Source: Anaerolineae bacterium
Lineage (GTDB): Bacteria; Chloroflexota; Anaerolineae; Aggregatilineales; Phototrophicaceae
DNA: 32,103 bases
Direction of reading: 5' to 3'
Assembly (NCBI GenBank): GCA_019912985.1
Contig: JAIOHN010000244.1
Span: forward strand, 1-32,103
The position numbers were made by a program, and so were the translations under genes. Below, piece after piece: positions 23,715-31,512 of the stretch (position 1 is its first letter; each line of letters opens with the position of its first letter). The notes under the pieces were generated by a model that was not told the DNA's origin, did not search any database, and saw only the letters and a list, made by a program, of their open reading frames with translations.

Positions 23715-24542
23715 ATGCTGACCGATATGGACATTTATTTATTTGACCTGCGCGGTTATCTCATCCTGGAAAATGCGCTGACGCAGGATGAAGTTGCCGC
23801 CCTGAATGCGGGCATCGACGCAATCCCGCCGATGAAGCATGGCGAGTGGTTTGGTTACATTCAGTCACACACCTTCGGCGATGACGAAGGCACCAATTTG
23901 CAGCAGATCTACGAAGCGGGCGAACCCTTCGAACGTCTCATCGACCATCCTTCATGGATTGACAAAGTAAAACATTTTGTCGGCGGTGAAGGCACTTTCG
24001 ATTACCATCACGGCCCGCTCTTTATCGACGAAAACTTTGCCAATCTGCGCGGCCCCGGCGAGGCTATCGGCCTGCATTCCGGTGGACATACCGGCGTCAA
24101 GCGCAACCAGTTTCGCTTCCACAATGGCCGTTTTCAATGCGGTCAGGTCAACATCCTGATCGCGCTGACCGATATTGGCCCCGGTGATGGCGCGACCATG
24201 ATTATCCCCGGCAGTCACAAAGCCAACTTTGAAAATCCTGATTTTGAAAAGCACCGCATGGGCGGCGAGGAATCCTCTGTAGATAATGTCACTGGAGCGA
24301 TTGAAGCACAGATGAAAGCCGGAGACGCCCTGCTGTTTGTGGATGCCATCTCACATGGATCGGCCAAGCGGGTGAATCCCGGTGAGCGCCGCATCGTCGT
24401 CTACCGCTACGGGCCTTCCTGGGGCAATTTCCGTCACGGCTATCAGCCCTCGCCGGAGCTGCTGGAACGGCTGACACCGGAACGCCGTAAGATTGTCCAG
24501 CCGCTTCAAATCCTCCCGCGTGAGCCGCAGAAGCAGGTTTAA
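23715..24542 (+). CDS. Phytanoyl-CoA dioxygenase (PhyH)-family protein, 275 aa
   Basis: Fe(II)/2-oxoglutarate oxygenase fold. LIALTDIGPGDGATMIIPGSHK and GDALLFVDAISHGSAKRV match the PhyH core; the distal His is H214 and the 2OG-binding Arg is R225 or R226. The proximal HxD motif reads LHSGGHTG: H121 is present, but the Asp position is Gly123. An HxG triad is known from 2OG halogenases, though many unassigned PhyH-like proteins also depart from HxD. The start ATG follows AAGGGG. It is divergent from the AraC regulator and ended by a terminator. No partner enzyme is adjacent, so substrate is unknown. Confidence 0.85.
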   Translation: MLTDMDIYLFDLRGYLILENALTQDEVAALNAGIDAIPPMKHGEWFGYIQSHTFGDDEGTNLQQIYEAGEPFERLIDHPSWIDKVKHFVGGEGTFDYHHGPLFIDENFANLRGPGEAIGLHSGGHTGVKRNQFRFHNGRFQCGQVNILIALTDIGPGDGATMIIPGSHKANFENPDFEKHRMGGEESSVDNVTGAIEAQMKAGDALLFVDAISHGSAKRVNPGERRIVVYRYGPSWGNFRHGYQPSPELLERLTPERRKIVQPLQILPREPQKQV

Positions 24543-24565
24543 CCCCTCAAACAACTCGTATTTTC

Positions 24566-24599
24566 AAGAACTCGTTCCATGTGGGCGAGTTCTTCATTT
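24566..24599 (+). terminator. Terminator after the PhyH-type gene
   Basis: AAGAACTCG (24566-24574) pairs perfectly with CGAGTTCTT (24586-24594) over an 11-base loop, followed by a short interrupted T-run (TTCATTT). Confidence 0.6.
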
Positions 24600-24619
24600 A
24601 CAGTCCCAGACGTGATTGA

Positions 24620-24648
24620 TTGCATATTCAGCGCATTCCGTTTATAAG
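24620..24648 (+). promoter_or_regulatory. Promoter of the TPR gene
   Basis: TTGCAT (24620-24625), a 17-base spacer and TATAAG (24643-24648), 30 bases before the preferred ATG. Confidence 0.5.
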
Positions 24649-24677
24649 TGACGGGTACCCGGTTTCAGGATAATCCT

Positions 24678-25355
24678 ATGAGCGATCAAGATCAGCTTTC
24701 TCGAATACCATTAGACAGGCTTCTGCAAGAGGCATTTCACGCTTTTGACAATGACCGCCTGGATGAGGCGGAAACTCTTTACCGGCACTGCCTGCACCGC
24801 CTGAAAGATTCAGATGACACCGATACCTATCACCACGCCCTGCACATGCTTGCCTTCGTCAGAAGCCATCAGGGAGATTTTGATGAGGCACGGCAAATTT
24901 ATCAACAATTGCTGGATGCAGCACGCCAACGAGAAGACCAGCAAGCTATTTCAATCAATTTGCATCAACTGGGCATGGTCGAAAGATTAGCCGGGCAATA
25001 TATCCAGGCACAGCAACTGTTTGAAACTGAATTCCAACATCTAAAAACTCACCTGCCGGATTTTAACCTGGGACTCTCAGCCAACGCCTACGAGCGGGCC
25101 TATGCCCGTCTTTTACAGGGTGATGTTGTCAGCGCTGAATCTGTGATGATGGAGGCATTGGACTATGCTGAAGCCGGACAAGATCCGGTCTGCAAGGCAT
25201 GTGCATTACGCGGAATGGGCGAAATCCACCTTGCCAGACAGAACAAACAGCAAGCACAAGACTACTTTGCACAGAGCGCTGCCGCTTTTCGGATGGTGGG
25301 CGATGATAAGGCCGCATTGCAGGTCGAGCAAATGTCTATCGCAACCACGGAATAA
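24678..25355 (+). CDS. Tetratricopeptide-repeat protein, 225 aa
   Basis: Helical-repeat scaffold with about four to five TPR-like units, e.g. ALHMLAFVRSHQGDFDEARQ and LHQLGMVERLAGQYIQAQQL, and a last unit GMGEIHLARQNKQQAQDYF. There is no signal peptide, membrane segment or catalytic domain, so it is a cytoplasmic protein-protein adaptor. A GTG at 24648 would extend it by ten residues, but AGGAT eight bases before the ATG at 24678 favours the shorter form. It stands alone between two terminators, and partners are not evident. Confidence 0.85.
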   Translation: MSDQDQLSRIPLDRLLQEAFHAFDNDRLDEAETLYRHCLHRLKDSDDTDTYHHALHMLAFVRSHQGDFDEARQIYQQLLDAARQREDQQAISINLHQLGMVERLAGQYIQAQQLFETEFQHLKTHLPDFNLGLSANAYERAYARLLQGDVVSAESVMMEALDYAEAGQDPVCKACALRGMGEIHLARQNKQQAQDYFAQSAAAFRMVGDDKAALQVEQMSIATTE

Positions 25356-25384
25356 CGTTGAGAATGCTGAACGCGCAGCAATAA

Positions 25385-25416
25385 AAAAACCAGCGACAGT
25401 AATGCCACTGGTTTTT
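25385..25416. terminator. Bidirectional terminator between the TPR gene and tRNA-Gln
   Basis: AAAAACCAG (25385-25393) and CTGGTTTTT (25408-25416) form a perfect nine-pair stem with a 14-base loop, with T-rich tails in both directions. It ends the TPR transcript and lies just beyond the 3' end of tRNA-Gln on the other strand. Confidence 0.85.
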
Positions 25417-25420
25417 ATTG

Positions 25421-25491
25421 CTGGGGGACCTGGATTCGAACCAAGATTAACAGGGCCAGAACCTGCCGTTCTGCCGTTGAACTATCCCCCA
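25421..25491 (-). tRNA. tRNA-Gln (anticodon CUG)
   Basis: A complete 71-base cloverleaf. The acceptor stem is TGGGGGA with TCCCCCA and discriminator G. The D-stem is GTTC/GAAC. The anticodon stem GCAGG/CCTGT holds loop TTCTGGC with anticodon CTG, which reads CAG. The T-arm is CTTGG-TTCGAAT-CCAGG with one G-T pair. CCA is not encoded. The weak T1-A72 first pair is typical of bacterial tRNA-Gln. Confidence 0.95.
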
Positions 25492-25505
25492 ATGGGATGC
25501 GCAGT

Positions 25506-25534
25506 ATCTTAGTATACCTTGCCCTTTATTTCAA
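25506..25534 (-). promoter_or_regulatory. Promoter of tRNA-Gln
   Basis: On the minus strand TTGAAA, a 17-base spacer and TAAGAT, placed about 14 bases before the first tRNA base. Confidence 0.55.
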
Positions 25535-25676
25535 GACCTTTTTGGTGCCAAATGGTTTTTGTTTCACTTACTTTGGGTGTATCATTGTAATTATACTTAA
25601 CATAACACTCTCCCGTACTTTGCCCTCCCATAGATCATCGTACCCCTTATGCATTTACTGGTTCAGGAACTTAGCC

Positions 25677-28415
25677 ATGTACAGAATACTTATTCAAAGA
25701 TTGTTTTTAGTGGTCGCTGCTGTGTGTTTTTTAGCACCCGCAGCGATCATTTTAGCCCAGGAGGAAACTGCAGAACCACTCCCGACTGTGACCGATACCG
25801 CCACAGATCTCCCAGAGCCAACACAGGCACCACCGACAGAAACACCGCTGCCCACTGAAACCTTATCGCCAACTGAAACTGCCACCAGTATCCCCACAGC
25901 ATCCATGACACCGGAGGCAGAACGCACAGCTGAAGCTACTATGCCGCCCCCTGTTAGCTCGGATACGCCATCACCAACATCTCTTCCATCACCACAGCCC
26001 ATCCAACGTGGTGCAGCCCTGTTGCCGTGTGTCCCTATCAGTTTTGGCAGCCCTGCCACACAGCAGTCACTCTCGACAGATGAAGAGGGTTGTTTTACCT
26101 TCTCTGGCAACATTGGCGATGTCATCCGCGTCGAGATCACGGTCGTCAGTGGCAATTTTGGCGACCAGACTTTAAATCGCCCCAATTCCACAACCCTTGA
26201 TAGCACGATTTTTACGGAGGGTACCTATACCTTAGACGCGGATGGTACGCACACCCTGATTGTAGATCCTTCTGGAAGCAGCTCGCTCAATTATGATGTG
26301 CATATCCAGCGCCTGAATAACCCGGTGGGCTGTACCGCTTTGAACTTTGGCAATCCGTCTACGCAGCGCACAACCGCTGTGGGCGATGTCGAATGTTTCA
26401 CCTTTTCGGGCAACGCTGGTGATGTGATTCGTGTCGAAGATACCGTCATCAGTGGTAACTTCGGCGATCAGGAGATCGCTCGGCCTGATGGCAGCACACT
26501 CGACAGCAGTATCTTTACTGCGGACACCTATATTCTGGATGCGACCGGCACGCACACGCTCATCATTGATCCCGCTGGCACCAGTTCGCTCAACCACCGC
26601 ATCCACATTCAGCGCTTGAACAATCCGCTCACCTGTACCGCCCTGAGCTTTGGCAATCCATCCACACAACGTACCACCGCTGTCGGCGATGTGGACTGCT
26701 TCACGTTCTCCGGCACCACAGGTGATTTCATCCGGGTCGAGGTGACCGTCCTCAGTGGTAATTTTGTGGATCAGGAAATCGCTCGCCCGGATGGCAGCAC
26801 GCTTGACAGCAGTATCTTTACTGCGGACACCTACATTTTGGATGCCACTGGCACGCACACGCTCGTGATTGACCCCGCCGGGACCAGTTCGCTGAATTAC
26901 CGTGTGCATATCCAGCGCTTGAACAACCCGCTCACCTGCACAGCCTTGAACTTTGGCAATCCTTCGACACAGCGCACAACTGCCGTGGGTGATGTGGAAT
27001 GTTTCACCTTCACCGGCAATACTGGCGATATTATCCGGGTTGAGGAGACGGTCATCAGCGGTAATTTCGCCGACCAGGAGATCGTTCGGCCTGATGGCAG
27101 CACACTCGACAGCAGCATCTTTACTCAGGATACGTATATCCTGGATGCCACTGGCACCCACACCCTCCTGATTGATCCATCTGGTACCAGTTCGCTCAAT
27201 CACCGCGTCCATATCCAACGCTTGAATAACCCGGTGGGTTGTATCGCGCTGGGCATTCCAGGCACCTCCGCCACACAATCAACCAGTGTTGGTAATATTG
27301 GTTGTTTCACGTTTTCAGGCACATCGGGCACGGAGGTTCAGGTTGAGATCCTGGTAAACAACGGCAATTTCGCCGACCAGGAAGTGACTCGTCCTGATGG
27401 CACCACGCTCGACAACAGTATCTTCCGCGATGAAACCTATACGCTCGATACCACTGGCACCCATACCCTGCTGGTGGACCCATCTGGCACCAGTTCGCTG
27501 AGTTACCGTGTTCGTCTCACCTGCGCTTCATGCCCGCCGCCGCCCAAACCACCTGGCCCGCCAACACTTCAAACACCAGCGAACAGAGCTTCTCTCAACG
27601 ACAATACGCCAGCGTTTGCGTGGATGGCGGTGATAGATGCCACCAGCTACCAACTACAGGTAGACAATAGCTGCAATTTCAGAAGCCCGGAGATTGATAC
27701 TGCGCCAACACCATCCACATTCACGGCAACCACACCACTGCCGGATGGGCGTTACTGCTGGCGTGTGCGCGGCATCAACGCAGGCGGTGCCGGTCGCTGG
27801 AGCCGAAAGTGGCGTTTCACAATCGACACGATTGCGCCAGACGCACCGCTGCTCCGATCCCCCAAAGCAGATGCGGTTTCGAGCAACGCAAAACCAAGAT
27901 TGATCTGGCGATCTGTGCGTGGTGCGAAAACTTACCACCTGCAAATCGACAACGAACCGACGTTTGCCAACCCGCTGATTGTGGACGAAAGTGGTTTGAG
28001 ACGCCCGCTCTACCGGTTAACGGAGGCGCTGCCGCAGGGCACTTATCACTGGCGCGTTGTGGCGATCGATGCAGCCGGTAACGAGAGTGTGTTCAGCGAA
28101 GTGCGGATGTTTTCAATCAACATCATGCGCGCACCACGAGACGGTCAGACGATTCGATCATCGAAACCCGTGCGGGTCAGTTTCAAATGGAGTCGTGTGC
28201 CGGGTGCGCTGGGTTATGAGCTGGAAATTGCCACCAGCCCGGCCTTTGGCGGCACCGTAATCTACAGCGTGGAACTCACACGGCCAAACCACCGTTTACC
28301 AACTGTCTCGGCGCTGACGGATGGCACCTACTACTGGCGCGTCAATCTAAACCTCGGCAGCGGCTTAGTCGATTCACCATTTTCTCGAATGTTTATGATC
28401 GTGCCACGGTCGTAG
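25677..28415 (+). CDS. Secreted repeat protein with five PPC-like and three FN3-like domains, 912 aa
   Basis: The ATG at 25677 (AGGA nine bases upstream) opens a clear signal peptide with likely cleavage after IILA (residue 28). The open frame upstream is not signal-like. Residues 30-115 are a Pro/Thr/Glu-rich stalk. Residues 118-615 are five tandem repeats of 101 residues, the last slightly shorter, each with a Cys at positions 1 and 22 and blocks such as GDVIRVE, RPDGSTLDSSIF and GTHTLIIDP. They resemble beta-sandwich PPC (pre-peptidase C-terminal) domains. After a Pro-rich hinge (CPPPPKPPGPP) come three fibronectin-III-like modules, each with a YxWRV strand. No catalytic motif, sortase signal or membrane anchor is seen. 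A surface or matrix adhesin is likely. Confidence 0.85.
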   Translation: MYRILIQRLFLVVAAVCFLAPAAIILAQEETAEPLPTVTDTATDLPEPTQAPPTETPLPTETLSPTETATSIPTASMTPEAERTAEATMPPPVSSDTPSPTSLPSPQPIQRGAALLPCVPISFGSPATQQSLSTDEEGCFTFSGNIGDVIRVEITVVSGNFGDQTLNRPNSTTLDSTIFTEGTYTLDADGTHTLIVDPSGSSSLNYDVHIQRLNNPVGCTALNFGNPSTQRTTAVGDVECFTFSGNAGDVIRVEDTVISGNFGDQEIARPDGSTLDSSIFTADTYILDATGTHTLIIDPAGTSSLNHRIHIQRLNNPLTCTALSFGNPSTQRTTAVGDVDCFTFSGTTGDFIRVEVTVLSGNFVDQEIARPDGSTLDSSIFTADTYILDATGTHTLVIDPAGTSSLNYRVHIQRLNNPLTCTALNFGNPSTQRTTAVGDVECFTFTGNTGDIIRVEETVISGNFADQEIVRPDGSTLDSSIFTQDTYILDATGTHTLLIDPSGTSSLNHRVHIQRLNNPVGCIALGIPGTSATQSTSVGNIGCFTFSGTSGTEVQVEILVNNGNFADQEVTRPDGTTLDNSIFRDETYTLDTTGTHTLLVDPSGTSSLSYRVRLTCASCPPPPKPPGPPTLQTPANRASLNDNTPAFAWMAVIDATSYQLQVDNSCNFRSPEIDTAPTPSTFTATTPLPDGRYCWRVRGINAGGAGRWSRKWRFTIDTIAPDAPLLRSPKADAVSSNAKPRLIWRSVRGAKTYHLQIDNEPTFANPLIVDESGLRRPLYRLTEALPQGTYHWRVVAIDAAGNESVFSEVRMFSINIMRAPRDGQTIRSSKPVRVSFKWSRVPGALGYELEIATSPAFGGTVIYSVELTRPNHRLPTVSALTDGTYYWRVNLNLGSGLVDSPFSRMFMIVPRS
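26028..27521 (+). repeat. Five tandem 303-base coding repeats
   Basis: The repeat units start with a Cys codon at 26028, 26331, 26634, 26937 and 27240, always exactly 303 bases apart with no indels. Units 2-4 are the most alike, and units 1 and 5 are more diverged. The fifth ends early at about 27521. Confidence 0.9.
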
Positions 28416-28425
28416 CATAAAGTAA

Positions 28426-28448
28426 AAGGGGCGCATAAAGCGCCCCTT
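28426..28448 (-). terminator. Intrinsic terminator of gltX
   Basis: AAGGGGCGC and GCGCCCCTT form a perfect nine-pair stem over a five-base loop. On the minus strand it is followed by TTTTACTTT. It may also stop transcription of the convergent repeat-protein gene. Confidence 0.8.
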
Positions 28449-28458
28449 CGAGGATGAA

Positions 28459-29970
28459 CTACTGCTGGGAAACGCGCTGTTTGGCGAGGACATCAATCGC
28501 CAGTTGAATGCGGCGCAGTGACTCCGCCTTGCCCAGGATTTCCATCGTTTCAAACAAGGGCGGCGAGACACTCTGCGCCGTCACGGCGACTCGCAGCGCG
28601 CCAAACAACTGCCCCGCCTTCAGCCCCAGTTCTTCAGCCAGGGCGCGCATCGCCGGTTCAGTGTGATCAAACGCAAAACTTGACAGTCCACTCAGGTGCG
28701 CATGGGCAATTTCCAGTGCATGGAGCGTACCGGCAGCATCCATTTTTCGTGGGATGAGATCCTCCACCGATGGCGGCGAAAAGTCCTCACGGAAGAAGAA
28801 TCCGGCAAGATCCACCACATCATTGAATATTTTGATGCGTGTCCGCACAATCGGCACGATTTGCAGCAGCGTGCTGTCATCCACCGTCAGCCCGGCACGC
28901 TCCAGCGGAGTTCGTAAGTGTGCCGCCAGTTCCGCATCGCTCATCTTCTCACGGATGTAAACCCCGTTCAGCCAATCCAGCTTTTCAATCGGGTAGACGC
29001 TGTTCGCCGGGTTGATGCCCGTGCCATCAAAGCGCGCGATGGCCTCCTCGACACTGAAGACTTCCCGCTCATCGCCAAAATTCCAGCCGATATTCGTCAG
29101 GAAATTCACCACTGCCGGGGCATAATAACCGGCCTCCTGGAATTCTTTGGTCAGCACCAGAACCTGCTTACCATCCTCGCTAAAACCGGCATGACGCTTG
29201 CTCAACTTGCCTTTGCCATTGGGGTTCAGCAGCACAGGCAGATGTGCATAAACCGGCATTTCCCAGCCAAACGCCTGCCAGAGCTGGTAATGCAGCGGCA
29301 GTGATGGCAGCCACTCGATGGAGCGTGTCACATGGCTGATTTCCATAAGATGGTCGTCGATAATGTGTGCCAGGTGATAGGTCGGGAAGCCGTCCTCTTT
29401 CAGCAGGATCATGTCGGAAATCGTGCTGTTATCGAACTCGACTTCACCACGCACCAGATCCTGCGCGATCGTTTTCCCACTATCTGGCGCTTTGAAACGG
29501 ATCACCGGCTTGCGGCCTTCAGCGATGAATTTTTCCTCCTGTGCCGGAGTCAGCTCACGGTGACGGCCATCGTAGCCCGGCGGCAATTTCTTCGCCTCAC
29601 GCTCGGCACTAATCTGCGATAGCTCTTCGCGTGTGTCATAAGCACGGTAGGCTTTGCCCTGTTCCACCAACCAGTTCGCCCACTGCTGATACAGATCCAA
29701 ACGCTGCGATTGGGTGTAGGGGCCATAAGGGCCGCCTTTATCCGGGCCTTCATCCCAATCCAGGCCCAACCACTGCAACCCATCAGTCACAAGCTGCAAA
29801 GAGCCTTCGATATAGCGCTTTTGGTCAGTATCTTCAATTCGCAGAATAAACTGGCCGCCGTAATGCCGGGCTAGCAGCCAGGTAAAGAGCGCCGTCCGCG
29901 CGCTGCCAATATGCAGCGGCCCTGTCGGACTGGGCGCAAAGCGGGTGCGAACAGGCCGTGCTTCAGTCAC
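28459..29970 (-). CDS. gltX: Glutamyl-tRNA synthetase, 503 aa
   Basis: Class I synthetase that charges tRNA-Glu. The N-terminus has RFAPSPTGPLHIGSARTAL with the HIG-type first motif; LRIEDTDQKRYIEGS and the second motif GKLSKRHAG (KMSKS-type) follow. The C-terminal helical anticodon-binding domain completes a normal length. The start is GTG at 29970, ten bases after AAAGGAG. It follows rodA by 31 bases on the same strand and ends at a strong terminator, so it closes the minD-minE-rodA-gltX row. As glnS is also present, this enzyme is expected to be of the discriminating type that does not charge tRNA-Gln. Confidence 0.96.
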   Translation of the reverse strand: MTEARPVRTRFAPSPTGPLHIGSARTALFTWLLARHYGGQFILRIEDTDQKRYIEGSLQLVTDGLQWLGLDWDEGPDKGGPYGPYTQSQRLDLYQQWANWLVEQGKAYRAYDTREELSQISAEREAKKLPPGYDGRHRELTPAQEEKFIAEGRKPVIRFKAPDSGKTIAQDLVRGEVEFDNSTISDMILLKEDGFPTYHLAHIIDDHLMEISHVTRSIEWLPSLPLHYQLWQAFGWEMPVYAHLPVLLNPNGKGKLSKRHAGFSEDGKQVLVLTKEFQEAGYYAPAVVNFLTNIGWNFGDEREVFSVEEAIARFDGTGINPANSVYPIEKLDWLNGVYIREKMSDAELAAHLRTPLERAGLTVDDSTLLQIVPIVRTRIKIFNDVVDLAGFFFREDFSPPSVEDLIPRKMDAAGTLHALEIAHAHLSGLSSFAFDHTEPAMRALAEELGLKAGQLFGALRVAVTAQSVSPPLFETMEILGKAESLRRIQLAIDVLAKQRVSQQ

Positions 29971-30001
29971 AACGCATATTCTCCTTTACTCAAATGAGGA
30001 A

Positions 30002-31099
30002 CTAAATCCGACGGCGGCGGGCGATGACGCTCTGCGCCAACCCGATTCCAGCCATCGTGGATAGCAATGAAGTACCGCCAGAACTAATAAATGGCAGAGT
30101 CAACCCGGTCACAGGCAGCAGCCCGAGATTCATCCCGATTGACGTCACCGTCTGAAAAAAGATGAAGGCCGCCACACCATAGCAGATCAGGCTGCCAAAA
30201 GGATCAACCGCCGTGCGCGCGCCATGTAAAATGCGAATCAAAACCACCCCGATCAGCCCCATCACAAGCGAGCCGCCAACCATGCCAAACTCTTCTGCGA
30301 TCACGCTAAAGATGAAGTCTGTATGACGCACACGCAGGAAGCGGCCTTTATTCTGTGAGCCTACCGAGTAACCTTTGCCCACGGTGCCGCCAGAGCCAAT
30401 GCTGATGAGCGCCTGCCGGATGTTATAGTAACCGGCTTCATCACTCTCAGGGTTAATGAATGTTGTGATACGCTTCTGCTGATACTCCGCCATCTGTGAC
30501 CAGATCAACGGTGCGGAAACCGTCAGCACCAGCGCAAACAAAGCGATATGTTTCAATCGCAGCCCTGATGCCCAGATCATCACCATCCAGATCGCCGCAA
30601 ACACGGTGACCATACCCAGGTCTGGCTGAATAAAAATCAGGAGCGCAGGAATACCCATGTGAACCAGCGAGGCAAAAATCGTTGATAAACTGCCCACATT
30701 CTGATAATGAGTCGCGAGGAAATGACCCAGCGTGATGATAATCAGCACTTTTGCCACTTCTGACGGTTGGATACGAATGCCGATGTTGATCCAGCTTTGT
30801 GCGCCAGCGTCACCCTCAACACCCAGGAAAAACACCATCACGAGCAGCACCACCATAAGCAAATAAAGCCAGGTATGCAACCCATTGAACAGCCTGTAGT
30901 CCATGAACGACAGGGCAAGCATTAATGCCAACCCAACAAAAGCAAATTGAATTTGATCTGGAACACGGCTGATTAGCGCCGGATCAATAGCACCCTGCGT
31001 AGCACTACGAATCATCAGGATGCCGAAGATGATCAGGAGAATAGTGATCCCAAACAGGACGTAGTCAAAACGTTGCCAGATACTCTCGGTACGCGTCAT
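30002..31099 (-). CDS. rodA: RodA/FtsW-type peptidoglycan glycosyltransferase, 365 aa
   Basis: SEDS-family membrane enzyme that polymerises lipid II into glycan strands, together with a class B penicillin-binding protein. About ten membrane helices are present. The family motifs include RIQPSEVAKVLIIITLGHF, the loop HTDFIFSVIAEEFG with the catalytic Asp, and LLPVTGLTLPFISSGGTSLL. RodA rather than FtsW is suggested by QNKGRFLRVRHTDFIF and by the short N-terminus. The neighbours are minE upstream and gltX downstream. A separate promoter is seen just before it. Confidence 0.93.
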   Translation of the reverse strand: MTRTESIWQRFDYVLFGITILLIIFGILMIRSATQGAIDPALISRVPDQIQFAFVGLALMLALSFMDYRLFNGLHTWLYLLMVVLLVMVFFLGVEGDAGAQSWINIGIRIQPSEVAKVLIIITLGHFLATHYQNVGSLSTIFASLVHMGIPALLIFIQPDLGMVTVFAAIWMVMIWASGLRLKHIALFALVLTVSAPLIWSQMAEYQQKRITTFINPESDEAGYYNIRQALISIGSGGTVGKGYSVGSQNKGRFLRVRHTDFIFSVIAEEFGMVGGSLVMGLIGVVLIRILHGARTAVDPFGSLICYGVAAFIFFQTVTSIGMNLGLLPVTGLTLPFISSGGTSLLSTMAGIGLAQSVIARRRRI

Positions 31100-31128
31100 A
31101 CCCTGTACTCGCTCTAATCAGGGCAGGC

Positions 31129-31157
31129 ATTATACCGAAAGCCCAGTTAGAATTGAA
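31129..31157 (-). promoter_or_regulatory. Promoter of rodA-gltX
   Basis: On the minus strand TTCAAT, a 17-base spacer and a perfect TATAAT, about 30 bases before the rodA ATG, in the 73-base gap after minE. Confidence 0.55.
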
Positions 31158-31172
31158 CCCCTGCCTCCGCGC

Positions 31173-31496
31173 CTACTCCGGGGGTTCGAGAGGGTCTTCG
31201 GCAGTATCCGCCTCGGGGTCATCACTTTCAATACCCTCGACAGGTCGGGAAAAAGGGATTTCCGCCACCAGTAAGCTGTCACGCTGCCGCTGCTGAAGCG
31301 CAATATCCACATTCTCCTGGTCGATTTTGACATACTTGGAAATCACTTCCAGGATTTCCTGCTTCATTGCTTGCAATTTCTCCGGCGGCAGATTGATACG
31401 ATCATGTAACAGGATGAATTGCAAGCGTTGTTTCGCGGTGGAACCACTTCCCTTATTCCCACTACGACCCAGCATCCGGTCGAAGAATCCACTCAT
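31173..31496 (-). CDS. minE: Cell division topological specificity factor MinE, 107 aa
   Basis: Drives MinD off the membrane so that the division inhibitor oscillates or is excluded from midcell. The N-terminus MSGFFDRMLGRSG is the short membrane-targeting helix. KQRLQFILLHDRINLPPEKL is the anti-MinCD region, and LEVISKYVKID with VDIALQQRQRDSLLVAEIPF is the topological domain. The last 20 residues are an unusual acidic tail. The frame is open upstream to 31532, but the ATG at 31496 has AAAGGA seven bases before it and gives the standard N-terminus. It follows minD by 16 bases. Confidence 0.92.
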   Translation of the reverse strand: MSGFFDRMLGRSGNKGSGSTAKQRLQFILLHDRINLPPEKLQAMKQEILEVISKYVKIDQENVDIALQQRQRDSLLVAEIPFSRPVEGIESDDPEADTAEDPLEPPE

Positions 31497-31512
31497 AAGC
31501 TCATCCTTTGGG

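Noticed and set aside
26232-27278. A 348-codon minus-strand open frame
   Set aside because: It is antisense to the 303-base repeats. Its length comes from the repeat periodicity keeping stops out; it has no domain.
26028-27521. CRISPR-like or satellite repeat
   Set aside because: The period of 303 bases is an exact multiple of three, lies in frame and encodes a folded-domain pattern.
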